Assembly: GCA_900541395.1 (NCBI GenBank)
Contig: UQJT01000004.1
Coordinates: 1-64,000, forward strand
Length of the DNA stretch: 64,000 bases
Direction: 5' to 3'
From: an uncultured Desulfovibrio sp.
GTDB lineage: Bacteria > Desulfobacterota > Desulfovibrionia > Desulfovibrionales > Desulfovibrionaceae
The notes under the pieces are model-generated. The model searched no databases and was not told where the DNA came from. It worked only from the letters and a program-made list of their open reading frames with translations. This document shows, piece by piece, positions 36,327 through 45,453 of the stretch (positions are counted from its first letter, which is position 1; every line of letters starts with the position of its first letter). The position numbers and the translations under genes are program-made.

Positions 36327-38027
36327 TCAGACTTTCTTGTCTCTCCACGCTGTCGCGACCTTCCCGTCTTCTCCGAGGAAAACGTCGAGCATTCTGTCTG
36401 CCAGGAGAGGATTGGTGAAGGTATAGTCGGAGCGCCGGTGAGCGGCGCGAGTTTCCCTGCGTTCCAGAGCGGCATGGAAGACGGCTTCGGCACAGTCGAA
36501 GAGGTCCAGCACCTCGGCGGCGCGCATGAGCGTATGCGAGCAGGAGGTGTGGAGCGTGGCGAGCGTTTCCGCGCGCAGTTGGGCAAGGTAGGCCAGCCCC
36601 GCGCGGAGCAGGCTTTCCGAACGTACCTTGTAGGGGCCGGCCGGGGCGTAGTCGTCCATGATCTGGTTGAGGGCGCTGTTGGCTTCCTGCCAGTCCGGGC
36701 CGCCTTCGCGCTCCGCAAAGGCGGAGAGCTGCTCCATTTTTGTTCTGACGGAAGGCACGGAGGCCAGATTTTCCGTCGAGCCGGACGGGGAGCCGGAGAC
36801 GGCGGGGATATCCCCCGCCGCGGCCCTGCCCGCGCGCCAGCCGAGCCATGCGGCCAGCCCGAGACCGCAGCCCGCGTTGCCCACCAGGTCGCCCGCCGCG
36901 TACAGGCCCGGCACGGACGTGCGGCCGTCCCTGTCCACATCCAGTCCGCGCCCGTGCAGCGTGGGTTCATAGCGCATGCACTCCACGGCATGCCTGCCGG
37001 GCTCAATGCCCTTGTCATCCATATAGTGGATAAGGGCGGAAAGACCTTCGTCAAACATGGCCTGACGCATGTAGGCGAGCATGTCCGGCGTGCATTCGGA
37101 ACAGTCCAGATACGCCGGTCCGCTGCCGTTGTGCATGACATCGGAGAACGCCGTATTCCAGATATCGGCGGTCACGTCGCCGTATTCGGCGTCGGGTCTG
37201 GTCACAAAGGGGCCGAGGGGGCGTCCGTCGGGATATCTGTATACCCCGATCCAGGTGGCCTTGCCCGCGCGCTGGAAGTATTTGATTCCCGCGTGGGTAT
37301 AGGGGAGCTCCATGTTCACCATTTTTGCGCCCGCGCGCCAGCCGAGAGCCTGCCCGCCCGCGCAGTTGGGACAGTGGGAGGTGTTGAACATGCGCGAGGG
37401 GGTGGCGGCGTTGGTGTACAGGCGGTGCGTCAGGCCGGTGGAAACGATGACGTTGGGACTTTTCACCAGCACAAAACCCGGTTCGGGCGTGCTGATGTCC
37501 AGCGCCAGCGCCCCGGCGATGCGTCCGCCGACCTTGGCCAGTTCCACCACGGGGTGATGGTTGAGCACCTGCACGCCGTGCTTTTTCATCTGTTCGGCCA
37601 GCACGGCTTTCTGTTTGCGTCCGTCGAACTTGAGGAAGACGCGGGGCCTGCCGGGCAGGGCGTGCCCCTGGAAATTCCACTTGCCCAGCGGGCGCATGTT
37701 GATGCCCCACTCTTCCCATTTTCTGACGATATCGAAACTTTCCTCAAGGTGAAGGCGGATCATGCCGGGGTCCTTGTTCTGGCCGATCAGGCTCCCCATG
37801 GCTTCCCTGAGCACGGGCTCGATGTCCGGGCCGTGGACTTCGGGGATATAGCAGCTGAAATGATCATTGCCCGTGGCCCCGGACCCGGAGCGGCGCACGT
37901 TGCATTTTTCCAGCACGACAACGCGCTCCGCGCCGGCTTCCCTCGCGGAGATGGCGGCCATGGCCCCGCCGATGCCTCCGCCCGCGATGACGACATCGGC
38001 TTCAAGAGTCTTTCGTGTCGGAATCAT
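36327..38027 (-). CDS. AprA/fumarate-reductase-like FAD flavoprotein (locus 1)
   Basis: A 566-aa flavoprotein of the succinate dehydrogenase/fumarate reductase superfamily. The FAD dinucleotide fold is at residues 11-31 (VVIAGGGIGGAMAAISAREAG). VRRSGSGATGNDHF follows, where AprA has ERSGAVAQGL. SVPGLYAAGDLVGN and the catalytic-type ERRETRAAHRRSDYTF lie near the C-terminus. There is no signal peptide, so it should be cytoplasmic, unlike periplasmic fumarate/urocanate reductases. The ATG at 38027 overlaps the ferredoxin stop (ATGA), so the two are coupled. Paralogues are at 54936 and 58596. It is not AprA itself: AprA has about 660 aa and different active-site residues. Confidence 0.88.
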   Translation of the reverse strand: MIPTRKTLEADVVIAGGGIGGAMAAISAREAGAERVVVLEKCNVRRSGSGATGNDHFSCYIPEVHGPDIEPVLREAMGSLIGQNKDPGMIRLHLEESFDIVRKWEEWGINMRPLGKWNFQGHALPGRPRVFLKFDGRKQKAVLAEQMKKHGVQVLNHHPVVELAKVGGRIAGALALDISTPEPGFVLVKSPNVIVSTGLTHRLYTNAATPSRMFNTSHCPNCAGGQALGWRAGAKMVNMELPYTHAGIKYFQRAGKATWIGVYRYPDGRPLGPFVTRPDAEYGDVTADIWNTAFSDVMHNGSGPAYLDCSECTPDMLAYMRQAMFDEGLSALIHYMDDKGIEPGRHAVECMRYEPTLHGRGLDVDRDGRTSVPGLYAAGDLVGNAGCGLGLAAWLGWRAGRAAAGDIPAVSGSPSGSTENLASVPSVRTKMEQLSAFAEREGGPDWQEANSALNQIMDDYAPAGPYKVRSESLLRAGLAYLAQLRAETLATLHTSCSHTLMRAAEVLDLFDCAEAVFHAALERRETRAAHRRSDYTFTNPLLADRMLDVFLGEDGKVATAWRDKKV

Positions 38028-38275
38028 TGCCTGTGCTCCTTTGCATGAAGTGTGGCCGCATTCACATGCAGCAGCGTGTAGGGCAGGGGAATGCGCAGGG
38101 CAATGGCGCCCTTCGGGCAGTCGATGACGCAGGAATCGCAGTGCCAGCACTCGTCGGGAAATCTGACCTGGGGAACCCTGTCCACGGCACGGTCATGCAC
38201 GAAGATATGCGAATTGCAGATATCCGCGCAGGTGCCGCAGCCGACGCACTTGTTTCTGTCTATGATCGGAGGCAT
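38024..38275 (-). CDS. AprB-like small ferredoxin (locus 1)
   Basis: An 83-aa two-[4Fe-4S] ferredoxin. Its clusters are NKCVGCGTCADICNSHIF and ECWHCDSCVIDCPKGAI, followed by ALRIPLPYTLLHVN. The ECWHCDSC...CPKGAI part matches the core of AprB (adenylylsulfate reductase beta), but the long AprB C-terminal tail is absent. It likely passes electrons to the flavoprotein encoded immediately downstream. AAGGAT precedes the start. Near-identical small ferredoxins are at 54691 and 58356, each beside the same kind of flavoprotein. Confidence 0.9.
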   Translation of the reverse strand: MPPIIDRNKCVGCGTCADICNSHIFVHDRAVDRVPQVRFPDECWHCDSCVIDCPKGAIALRIPLPYTLLHVNAATLHAKEHRQ

Positions 38276-38304
38276 AGGAGATATCCTTGGCAGTAGGTTG
38301 AAAT

Positions 38305-38475
38305 GTCAGGGCATTTTTGGTTTGAAACTGCTTCATGAGTCGAGCGGAGCGAGACTCCGCCGCGACGCGGAGCAGCCATACTTCACTTGCGGCTGCTCCG
38401 GCGGAGGCGTGAAAGCTGCGGGTGAGAACATAGGGTCCCGGCCGACAGCTATTTCAATGGCAAAACACTCTAGAG
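38305..38475. repeat. MITE-like repeat inside the locus-1 operon
   Basis: It carries ATGAGTCGAGCGGAGCGAGA and CGGAGGCGTGAAA(G/T)CTGCGGG, blocks shared with the copy at 60379, and ends AAAACACTCTAG. The terminal CTA (38470-38472) is the TAG stop codon of the reductase gene at 38470-40401. Confidence 0.75.
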
Positions 38476-40401
38476 GAGAAGGCCCAGTTCCGTACCCTGC
38501 GCAACGGCGTCGCGCGCGTCTCCGATGCGCCTGCAGTCTCCGATGACATGGGTGGGAACGCCGAAGTCATGTTCCTGAAGCGACTTGTCCGGCACGGTGC
38601 CGATGGCGAGAATCACGGCATCCGCGTCAATCGGGAAGACGGAGCCCCCGTGGGCGATTTCCACCTGATGCCGGGTGAGGCGGAACACGGAAGATGAAGG
38701 GAAGAGCCTCACTCCCGCTTCCATCATGCGCCGGAACATTATGCCCCGGATGCGCAGGATGACGCCGCGTCCGATTTCGTTCATTTCCACCAGAGATGTT
38801 TCATATCCCTGTTCCGCCAGTCTGACGGCGCACTCCATACCGATATACCGGCCCCCGACCACTACGGCCTTCCTGCCGGGCACACGCGCGCCGCGCAGCA
38901 CGTCGATGCCGAAAAGCCTGGCGATGCCGTTCTGTTCCGGCGAGGGCAGAATATCCACGCCGCTCAAGTCGCGGGGATGCGCCCCGGTGGCGAGAATCAC
39001 GACATCCGGCTTTTCGGAGAGGATGGCGTTCTTGTCCGGAGCGGAGTTCAGACGGATGTCCACACCGGCCTTTTCCATGCGGCGGACAAGTCCGGCGGTA
39101 AGGGTACGGAAGGGCCGCTTGTCCTCGCCGGCTGAGGCAGCCAGCCACTGGCCGCCCAGCTCGCCGCTTTTTTCATGCAGTATGACCCGATGGCCGCGCT
39201 CGGCCAGAGTGGCGGCGGCGGACATGCCCGCCAGACCTCCCCCCGCCACGACAATGCTTTTCAGGGCGCAGGCGGGGTGAGACGTCATGCTTTCTTCGAC
39301 CATGAGAGCGGGATTTACCGTGCAGCACATGCCGCGTCCGGCCAGAGCGGGGCGTGCCTCCCACGTCTGACAGTTGTTGCAGCGCAGGCAGGGGCGGATA
39401 TCTTCGAGCCGGCTGTGTCTGACCTTGTCCACATAATCGGGATCAGCCAGCAGAGGACGGCAGATGCCGATAAAATCAGCCTGCCCGGCTGCGAGGATAT
39501 GTTCGGCCTTGAACGGATCGTGAATGCCACAGTTGGCGATGACGGCAACATCCGGCAGAGCCTTCTTGACAGCGGAGAAATCTTCCAGGCCAGGGATCTC
39601 GGGCACGCAATAGGGCGGACAATCGCTCCACAGACTTTCCTGCCCTCCGGTGCTGAGCAGAAAGGCGTCAACCCCGCCTTCGGAAAGCAGGGAGATCTGT
39701 TCGATACCCTGTTCAATGGTAAGGCCGCCCTCGGTGTGTTCGGCGCAGGGCATGCGGAGTATGACGGGAAAATCCGCGCTGGTACGTTCCTTGATGGCGC
39801 TGATGATCATGTTGACATAGCGTACGCGGTTTTTCGCGCTGCCGCCGAATTCGTCCGTCCGGCGGTTGCTCCAGGGGGAAAGGAACTGACACATGTACTT
39901 GCCTGCACTGCCGTGCAGGGAGATGCCCTCAAAGCCGGCCTCATAAACGCGGCGTCCGGCTTCGGCATAGCACTTGAGGTACTGCATCATCTCCTCACGG
40001 CTGATTTCGCGCGGGCGCTTCATGTTCCATGATCCGATCACGGGAGAGGGGGCCATTTCTATGCCTGCCAGACGGGAGCCGGAACCTCCGAGCTGAAGCA
40101 CGGCTCTGGAGCCGCCTTTCCTGATGGCGGAGGCAAGGGCGGCCATTTTCTCGATGTATTTGTCGTCCCACAGTGCCAGGCCCCTCGCCAGCCTGACGGC
40201 GGGCCATGCGAAGGTCTGCTGGGCGATGACCAGTCCGGGGCCCTTTCCGTCATGGCTGCGGGCGCGGTGAAAGGCTATGAGTTCGGAGGTGACGTATCCA
40301 TCGTCGTCGCCGCCTCTGCTCTGCACCGGAGACTGAATGAACCTGTTCGGTATATCAAGCTTGCCGATTTTACCCGGCGTGAAAAGATGTTCAAATGCCA
40401 T
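38470..40401 (-). CDS. OYE-type NADH:flavin oxidoreductase fused to FAD/NAD(P) domain (reductase B)
   Basis: A 643-aa protein of the 2,4-dienoyl-CoA/2-enoate reductase family (FadH, FldZ, BaiCD/BaiH). The N-terminal TIM barrel binds FMN (FTPGKIGKLDIPNRFIQSP, FLSPWSNRRTDEFGGS). A [4Fe-4S] site follows (CLRCNNCQ...CCTVNP), then FAD (VVAGGGLAGMSAAATLAERG) and NAD(P) (VVVGGRYIGMECAVRLAEQG) folds. The loop that normally reads HGAHGYL is HGSAGKYM here, so the usual second His and Tyr are missing. AGGAGG precedes the start. The stop codon TAG lies exactly at the end of a repeat element. It probably reduces an alpha,beta-unsaturated acid; the substrate is unknown. Confidence 0.88.
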   Translation of the reverse strand: MAFEHLFTPGKIGKLDIPNRFIQSPVQSRGGDDDGYVTSELIAFHRARSHDGKGPGLVIAQQTFAWPAVRLARGLALWDDKYIEKMAALASAIRKGGSRAVLQLGGSGSRLAGIEMAPSPVIGSWNMKRPREISREEMMQYLKCYAEAGRRVYEAGFEGISLHGSAGKYMCQFLSPWSNRRTDEFGGSAKNRVRYVNMIISAIKERTSADFPVILRMPCAEHTEGGLTIEQGIEQISLLSEGGVDAFLLSTGGQESLWSDCPPYCVPEIPGLEDFSAVKKALPDVAVIANCGIHDPFKAEHILAAGQADFIGICRPLLADPDYVDKVRHSRLEDIRPCLRCNNCQTWEARPALAGRGMCCTVNPALMVEESMTSHPACALKSIVVAGGGLAGMSAAATLAERGHRVILHEKSGELGGQWLAASAGEDKRPFRTLTAGLVRRMEKAGVDIRLNSAPDKNAILSEKPDVVILATGAHPRDLSGVDILPSPEQNGIARLFGIDVLRGARVPGRKAVVVGGRYIGMECAVRLAEQGYETSLVEMNEIGRGVILRIRGIMFRRMMEAGVRLFPSSSVFRLTRHQVEIAHGGSVFPIDADAVILAIGTVPDKSLQEHDFGVPTHVIGDCRRIGDARDAVAQGTELGLLL

Positions 40402-40512
40402 GCGGCCTCCTGATATCGGGGTTGATATTCAGACTGATGTTGCGGTGCGGCTCTGGAAATGCCGCGTGATGTCCGCAAATCAGGAACGGGAGGTAAAAAG
40501 CGATTTGCGGTT

Positions 40513-42441
40513 TCAGACGGCAAAAGCCGCCTCTGCTCCGTCCCGCGTGGCGTAAAGGGCATCGCCGATGCGCCTGCAGTCTCCGATGAGGCGGTATTTC
40601 AGGCCGAGAGCATCCAGCTCCGGGCCGAGATCGTTAACCGGCCGGGTTCCCACGGCAAGAACAATGGTATCGGCCTTCAGGCTGAGCATGCTGTTCAGGT
40701 GGGCTATATCCACGCCGTAGTCCATGAAGCGCAGCACCGGTGAATCGGGATAGAGATAGACGCCTTTTTCCACCATGAGATTGCGGTACAGGCCGAGGAT
40801 ACGCGGGTTGGTGTCATGCCCTATGGCCGCTGCGTCAACCACGGAAACATGATGTCCTTCCCCGGCCAGCTTGACGGCGCACTCCATCCCCACATAGCGG
40901 CCTCCGATGATAACTACGCGATGACCGGCCTTTGCGCGGTCCATGATGATGTCGTTGCCCTGAACCAGACTGGGGCCGGGCTGGGGAAGCTCAAGGGGAA
41001 GTGAACGCGGAACCGCGCCTGTGGCAAGGATGATTTCGTCCTGAGCCGCTTCCTGCAGCATGGCGGCAGTTACCTTCGTGTTCAGGTGAACGGTGACGCC
41101 GTTTTTTTCCAGCTCGCGCGCGAGCCAGGGAATGTAGGTTTTTTCTTCGTGCTTGTAGGGGGCATGGGAGGCTACGAGCCACTGCCCGCCCAGTGCGGGG
41201 GATTTTTCATACAGATTGACCTTATGTCCGCGCAGGGCGAGCACACGGGCGCATTCCATACCCGCCAGCCCCCCGCCGACCACGGTCACGCGTCTGGAGA
41301 CAGCGGCTTTGGCCGGAATATCGTATTCCGTTTCACGCAGGACTTCAGGATTGACCGTACAGCTCACACGGGCAGGCTGAATTTCTCTGCGCTCGTTAAA
41401 AGTGAAGCAGTTCACGCATCCGATGCAACGGCGGATGGAGGCGAAATCCCCGGCCGCAGCCTTTTCCAGCCAGCGGGCATCGGTAAGCAGAGGGCGGCCC
41501 AGAGAAATGAAGTCCGCCTGCCCGTCCGCCAGCGCTTTTTCCGCGGTGAGCGGCTCGCCGAGCTTGGCCATGGCAATGACCGGAACGGGGCTGACCTTTT
41601 TGATCGCCTCGGTAGTGGGCAGCAGATAAGCGGGCGGAAAGAAATAACAGCAGGAAATGTTCCACATGCGTTCCTGCGTTCCCACGGAAGGCTGTACGGA
41701 GTCCACCAGAGGGGCAATGAGCTTTGCAATGCGCACGCCTTCCTCCAGGTCTATCCCGCCGGGAACCATTTCATCCACCGTAAGCCGGACGGAGAGCGGG
41801 TAATCGGTTCCGGCCTTGGCCCGCATGTCCGCGATGATTTCGCGCAAAAAACGGGTGCGGTTTTCCGTACTGCCGCCGTATTCATCCGTACGGCGGTTGC
41901 TGTACGGCGAAAGGAACATGGAGATCAGCTTGCCGGTGCAGGCATGGATTTCCACAGCGTCTATACCCGCCTCGCGGGCGCGCCGCGCGGCGTCGCCGAA
42001 CTGGGAAACATGTTCACGAATTTCTTCCGCCGTCAGCTCGCGCGGGATGATGGACGTGTATCCGAAACGCACCGGACTGGGGCCGGCGGCCGTATTGGTG
42101 CCTTCAATACGGGTGCCGCGCGCGACGATCTGCACCATGATTCTGGCGTCCAGCTCATGTACCTTTTTTACAATGGGAATGAACTGGGGAATAAAATCGT
42201 CGCTCTGGAGTGAAATGGTCTTGCCGTGGGGGGCGCCTTCCTGCTGGTAAGGATAGACGCCGGGCAGGCTGACCAGCCCGACGCCGTGTCTTGCGCGTTC
42301 AATAAGGGAAAGGGCGGCCTCTTCGCTGATATGACCCTGTCTGTCCGTAGAGCGCAGATCCATGGCCGAATAGATGACGCGGTTTTTAAGTTCCAGATTC
42401 CCGATGCGACCCGGTTCAAGCAGCTTTTTAATGCTGTTCAT
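40513..42441 (-). CDS. OYE-type NADH:flavin oxidoreductase fused to FAD/NAD(P) domain (reductase A)
   Basis: A 642-aa homologue of the next gene: FMN barrel (LLEPGRIGNLELKNRVIYSAM, MFLSPYSNRRTDEYGGS), [4Fe-4S] site (CIGCVNCFTFNERREIQPARVSC), and FAD (VVGGGLAGMECARVLALRG) and NAD(P) (VIIGGRYVGMECAVKLAGEG) folds. The active-site loop is HACTGKLI instead of HxAHGYL, sharing the GK of its neighbour, so both belong to one divergent subfamily. It is first in the minus-strand operon, with a good AGGAGG site before ATG 42441 and a candidate sigma54 promoter 65-80 bases upstream. Confidence 0.88.
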   Translation of the reverse strand: MNSIKKLLEPGRIGNLELKNRVIYSAMDLRSTDRQGHISEEAALSLIERARHGVGLVSLPGVYPYQQEGAPHGKTISLQSDDFIPQFIPIVKKVHELDARIMVQIVARGTRIEGTNTAAGPSPVRFGYTSIIPRELTAEEIREHVSQFGDAARRAREAGIDAVEIHACTGKLISMFLSPYSNRRTDEYGGSTENRTRFLREIIADMRAKAGTDYPLSVRLTVDEMVPGGIDLEEGVRIAKLIAPLVDSVQPSVGTQERMWNISCCYFFPPAYLLPTTEAIKKVSPVPVIAMAKLGEPLTAEKALADGQADFISLGRPLLTDARWLEKAAAGDFASIRRCIGCVNCFTFNERREIQPARVSCTVNPEVLRETEYDIPAKAAVSRRVTVVGGGLAGMECARVLALRGHKVNLYEKSPALGGQWLVASHAPYKHEEKTYIPWLARELEKNGVTVHLNTKVTAAMLQEAAQDEIILATGAVPRSLPLELPQPGPSLVQGNDIIMDRAKAGHRVVIIGGRYVGMECAVKLAGEGHHVSVVDAAAIGHDTNPRILGLYRNLMVEKGVYLYPDSPVLRFMDYGVDIAHLNSMLSLKADTIVLAVGTRPVNDLGPELDALGLKYRLIGDCRRIGDALYATRDGAEAAFAV

Positions 42442-42505
42442 GAAATCCTCCTGAAAGATCAATGCGGGATCGTGCCGTTTTCCGCATGAAGCGACATCTT
42501 GTTAT

Positions 42506-42521
42506 TGCCAGAAATGTGCCA
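42506..42521 (-). promoter_or_regulatory. candidate sigma54 promoter of locus 1
   Basis: On the minus strand TGGCACATTTCTGGCA matches TGGCAC-N5-TTGCA at all but one position, with the invariant GG and GC 10 bases apart. It reads into reductase A (ATG at 42441) and lies in the AT-rich space shared with a divergent sigma54 activator. Confidence 0.75.
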
Positions 42522-42694
42522 AAAAATATAAGTATAAAAATCAATATATTATAAAAACACAATGAAAATCTATGTTGTTAAATGCAATAATATATGATAG
42601 TAAATCACTATACTTAAAAAACTTTCTTGCTATCCTGGACCGGCAGCCCATTAGCCCGAGATTTAAAAACAGAGCCGCAGCAAGGCGGAAGAAC

Positions 42695-44191
42695 ATGGAA
42701 AGTGATTTCTTTGAGGGAGGAGGATTCTCCTGCCGCATACTCTACCGGATGAACGGCCTGGAAAGCGCCATGCGCTTTCTGCTGAATCTCCTGCAGGAAA
42801 GTATGCCCGTGGAGCGCATCAACATCATGTGCGCAGCTACTGACCTCAGCGTCTTCGTGCCCATTTCCGATACAAACGCGGAGAAAATGGACGTGATACA
42901 CCGGATGCCGGGGAGAACCGCGCCGCTCATTGAACCGGAGCGTCTTTCCGAGCCCCTGCTCGTGGGGAATCTGGCACAATACAAGGAGCGGCTGTGCCGG
43001 GATATGCCCGATTGCCGTCTCCCTTTTTTTGAGCATACCTCTTTGCTGCGGCTCCCCCTGTTCCGGCGCGGCGTCTATGTTTTTCTGATCAATTTCTGGA
43101 GCAACAGGCGGAACGCATTTACCCATGAAAACATAAAGCAACTGAGAAAACTGATTCAGCCAATGAATGCCGAGCTCCAGGACAAGTTTTCTCATATCGA
43201 AAGCGTTGCCGTCCCTCTTTCCGAGTCCGGCACCGGGTACGAGGGGCTGAAGCGCTGCGACGGGCTGGCGGCGGTGCGTGAAGCGGTGGCCAGAGTGGCA
43301 CCTACGGAAAGTACGGTGCTGATTACGGGAGAGACGGGAGCCGGCAAGGAAGGCGTGGCGGAAGCCGTGCATGAGCTTTCGCCGCGCAGCAAGGGGCCCT
43401 TTGTGCGCGTGAACTGCGGAGCGATAGCGGAAAACCTTGTGGACAGCGAACTGTTCGGGCATGAAAAAGGCGCGTTTACGGGAGCGCATGCCACGCGTGT
43501 GGGGTACTTTGAACTCGCGGCGGGCGGCACGCTGTTTCTCGACGAGGTGGGAGAACTGCCTCTGTCGGCCCAGGTGAAGCTGCTGCGTGTGCTGGACAGC
43601 AGGACCATCATGCGCGTGGGCAATCCCCGGCAGATTTCCGTGGATCTGCGTTTTGTGGCCGCTACCAATCGGGATCTGGAACGGATGGTCGACGAGGGGA
43701 GCTTTCGGCGGGATCTGTATTACCGTCTGGCCGTGTACCCCATTTCCGTGCCTCCGCTCCGCCAGCGCAGGACGGATATCAAAACGCTCACGGAATACTT
43801 CATCAGCACCAAGACAAAAAAGATGAAGCTCCACCTACCGCCAAAACTCTCGCATGACGAGGAGGACAGGCTGTATCTGTACCACTGGCCGGGCAATGTG
43901 CGCGAACTTGAACATGTGGTGGAGAGGGCGCTCATCAATTCCCGTTCCGGCAGTACCGCAGGCGAACTGCACTTTGATTTGCCGGAATCAGGCTCAAGGA
44001 AGCACAGCCCTATCGAGCCGTTTCAGGGCTGGCCCACGCTGGAGGAACTCAACTCGCGCTATATCGACGCCGTTCTGGAAAAGACGGGCGGCCGCCTGAC
44101 CGGGCCGAAAGGCGCCGCGGCGCTTCTCGGCATTCATTACACCACCCTGCGCGCGCATCTGAAACGCAGATCGGTTTCAGGGCAGCCGTGA
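42695..44191 (+). CDS. sigma54-dependent activator of locus 1
   Basis: A 498-aa enhancer-binding protein. The N-terminal 200 residues look like a GAF-type sensor ([21 protein letters not shown]..., [20 protein letters not shown]). The AAA+ domain has Walker A GETGAGKE, the sigma54 contact motif GAFTGA, Walker [14 protein letters not shown] and the R-finger region. The C-terminal Fis-type helix-turn-helix reads [22 protein letters not shown]. It is transcribed away from the reductase operon and should activate the promoter at 42506. The start at 42695 follows AAGGCGG; longer forms run into the AT-rich control region. It is a paralogue of the regulator at 52792. Confidence 0.93.
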   Translation: MESDFFEGGGFSCRILYRMNGLESAMRFLLNLLQESMPVERINIMCAATDLSVFVPISDTNAEKMDVIHRMPGRTAPLIEPERLSEPLLVGNLAQYKERLCRDMPDCRLPFFEHTSLLRLPLFRRGVYVFLINFWSNRRNAFTHENIKQLRKLIQPMNAELQDKFSHIESVAVPLSESGTGYEGLKRCDGLAAVREAVARVAPTESTVLITGETGAGKEGVAEAVHELSPRSKGPFVRVNCGAIAENLVDSELFGHEKGAFTGAHATRVGYFELAAGGTLFLDEVGELPLSAQVKLLRVLDSRTIMRVGNPRQISVDLRFVAATNRDLERMVDEGSFRRDLYYRLAVYPISVPPLRQRRTDIKTLTEYFISTKTKKMKLHLPPKLSHDEEDRLYLYHWPGNVRELEHVVERALINSRSGSTAGELHFDLPESGSRKHSPIEPFQGWPTLEELNSRYIDAVLEKTGGRLTGPKGAAALLGIHYTTLRAHLKRRSVSGQP

Positions 44192-44574
44192 TTCAAGAGT
44201 ATTTCGTGATTGAAACGCTCCGCGAGCCGAACAAAACGTTTTGAGGAAATGCAAAGCGTTTCCCTGCGGGATCGCGGAGCAAGATCGTCTGCAAGCTGCA
44301 AGGAAGGAAAATTCGTCAAAGCGGAGACATCTGTCAGCTCAAGTCTGAACTACTGCACTTCATTGAAGCCCCCTTCTACCCCGTTCTCACGCTGTTTCGT
44401 CCGTCTCCCTCTTTTTCCTGATTATCCGGAGACATCCTGCCTCGTCAGATACCCCCCCGAATTTTCGGGGTATCTTGCGGGGTAAAATTTTTTCAAAATA
44501 TTTTTTATCCTATTTTTTCAATATGATAACTCTCAAAAACAACTGAGCTACGAATATGCCGCCAGGCTCGGCGC
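44192..44574. other. intergenic right edge of the island
   Basis: No gene. The stretch contains a hairpin at 44449-44474, an AT-rich tail and the start of the right direct repeat (44551). Confidence 0.55.
44449..44474. terminator. terminator-like hairpin at island right edge
   Basis: GATACCCC and GGGGTATC pair around an inner GAATTTTC loop, with a poly-T stretch about 15 bases later. Confidence 0.55.
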
Positions 44575-44625
44575 TTACAGAAAAAGATCGGCTCCGCCCA
44601 CAAACATGGTCGCCCGCACGCAAAA
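44551..44625. repeat. right 75-bp direct repeat (3' end of the intact DmsC-like gene)
   Basis: The partner of 34317-34391, with 71 of 75 identical positions. Here the repeat is continuous with a full gene on the minus strand. The two copies are 10,234 bases apart and enclose locus 1. Confidence 0.93.
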
Positions 44626-45309
44626 CGCGGCGACCAGCACCAGAGCGGCCTGAACGGGGGCGGTGGCCCGCCCCATATAGGACAGCCCGATCGCCACGCC
44701 CGTGGCCATGACCGCCGCCCAGTAGGGCAAAAATTCCATCCAGGCCACGGACAAAAGGCGCATCAAGGTATCGACGAACGTCCCCCCCAGGCAGGGCACC
44801 AGGACCAGCGTCACCAGCAAAAGCCATAAGCCGAGGCGCAGGGGCCGGGCAAACCCCTGTTCGCTCCCCCGCCCCAGTTGCGCAAAGGAGGCGCCCAGCG
44901 TCCAGGCGCCGAGGGCAAACATCCAAAGGAACAGCACGCCCACCGGAGACGGCGCGGGCAAGGGCGCGCAGCGCAGCCCCTGGAGCAGAACGCCGACTAC
45001 GCCGGCCGAGGCGGCCAAAACGCTCAATATCTTGCCGCCCCGCAGATGCCAGGCCATGAAGGCCACGGCCAACAACACGGTAAAAGCCAAACCTTCGAGA
45101 CCGGGCAAGAGCTCGCCGGGATGCCACTGCCCGAACAGCGACATGACCAGGCCCAGAGCCGCGGCCGCCGTCACCGGCGCCCAGGCGGGCCCGGACGGCC
45201 GTTCTCCGGCCCGCAGAGCCCGTCGCGTCTTCCAGGCCGTGAACACGGCCAGACCGGCCGCCCATTGCGTCAGCAGGGTATACAATACCAAAGACCATTG
45301 TGCTGTCAT
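44575..45309 (-). CDS. second DmsC-type membrane anchor
   Basis: A 244-aa membrane protein of eight predicted helices, beginning MTAQWSLVLYTLLTQWAAGLAVF, a DmsC-like N-terminus (compare MVDYWSLVIFTILGQSAAG of the anchor at 33238). It has the conserved LFGQWHPGE His region. It is shorter than the anchor at 33238 and stands alone, with no DmsA or DmsB partner next to it. GGAGG precedes the ATG. It would face dmsABC head-on if the intervening island were removed, so it may be an alternative quinol-oxidising anchor for the same reductase. Its 3' end is duplicated at 34317. Confidence 0.8.
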   Translation of the reverse strand: MTAQWSLVLYTLLTQWAAGLAVFTAWKTRRALRAGERPSGPAWAPVTAAAALGLVMSLFGQWHPGELLPGLEGLAFTVLLAVAFMAWHLRGGKILSVLAASAGVVGVLLQGLRCAPLPAPSPVGVLFLWMFALGAWTLGASFAQLGRGSEQGFARPLRLGLWLLLVTLVLVPCLGGTFVDTLMRLLSVAWMEFLPYWAAVMATGVAIGLSYMGRATAPVQAALVLVAAFCVRATMFVGGADLFL

Positions 45310-45453
45310 ACATCCTCCGAAGGGCCGCCCCTTGCTTTTTTCACCCGCAACGCAAAGCGGCCGCAGAAATCCGGCTGCCCGGCGGCCGGGCGCCGCCGGA
45401 AAAATCCCCACTATGTCGGAACAAAAAAGACTGTGCGGACGCCCGTCCCCGCC

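Noticed and set aside
36327..38275. Naming the flavoprotein/ferredoxin pair aprA/aprB
   Set aside because: The flavoprotein is about 100 aa shorter than AprA, lacks the AprA RSGAVAQG form, and the ferredoxin lacks the AprB tail; AprBA is essential and normally single-copy beside qmo genes.
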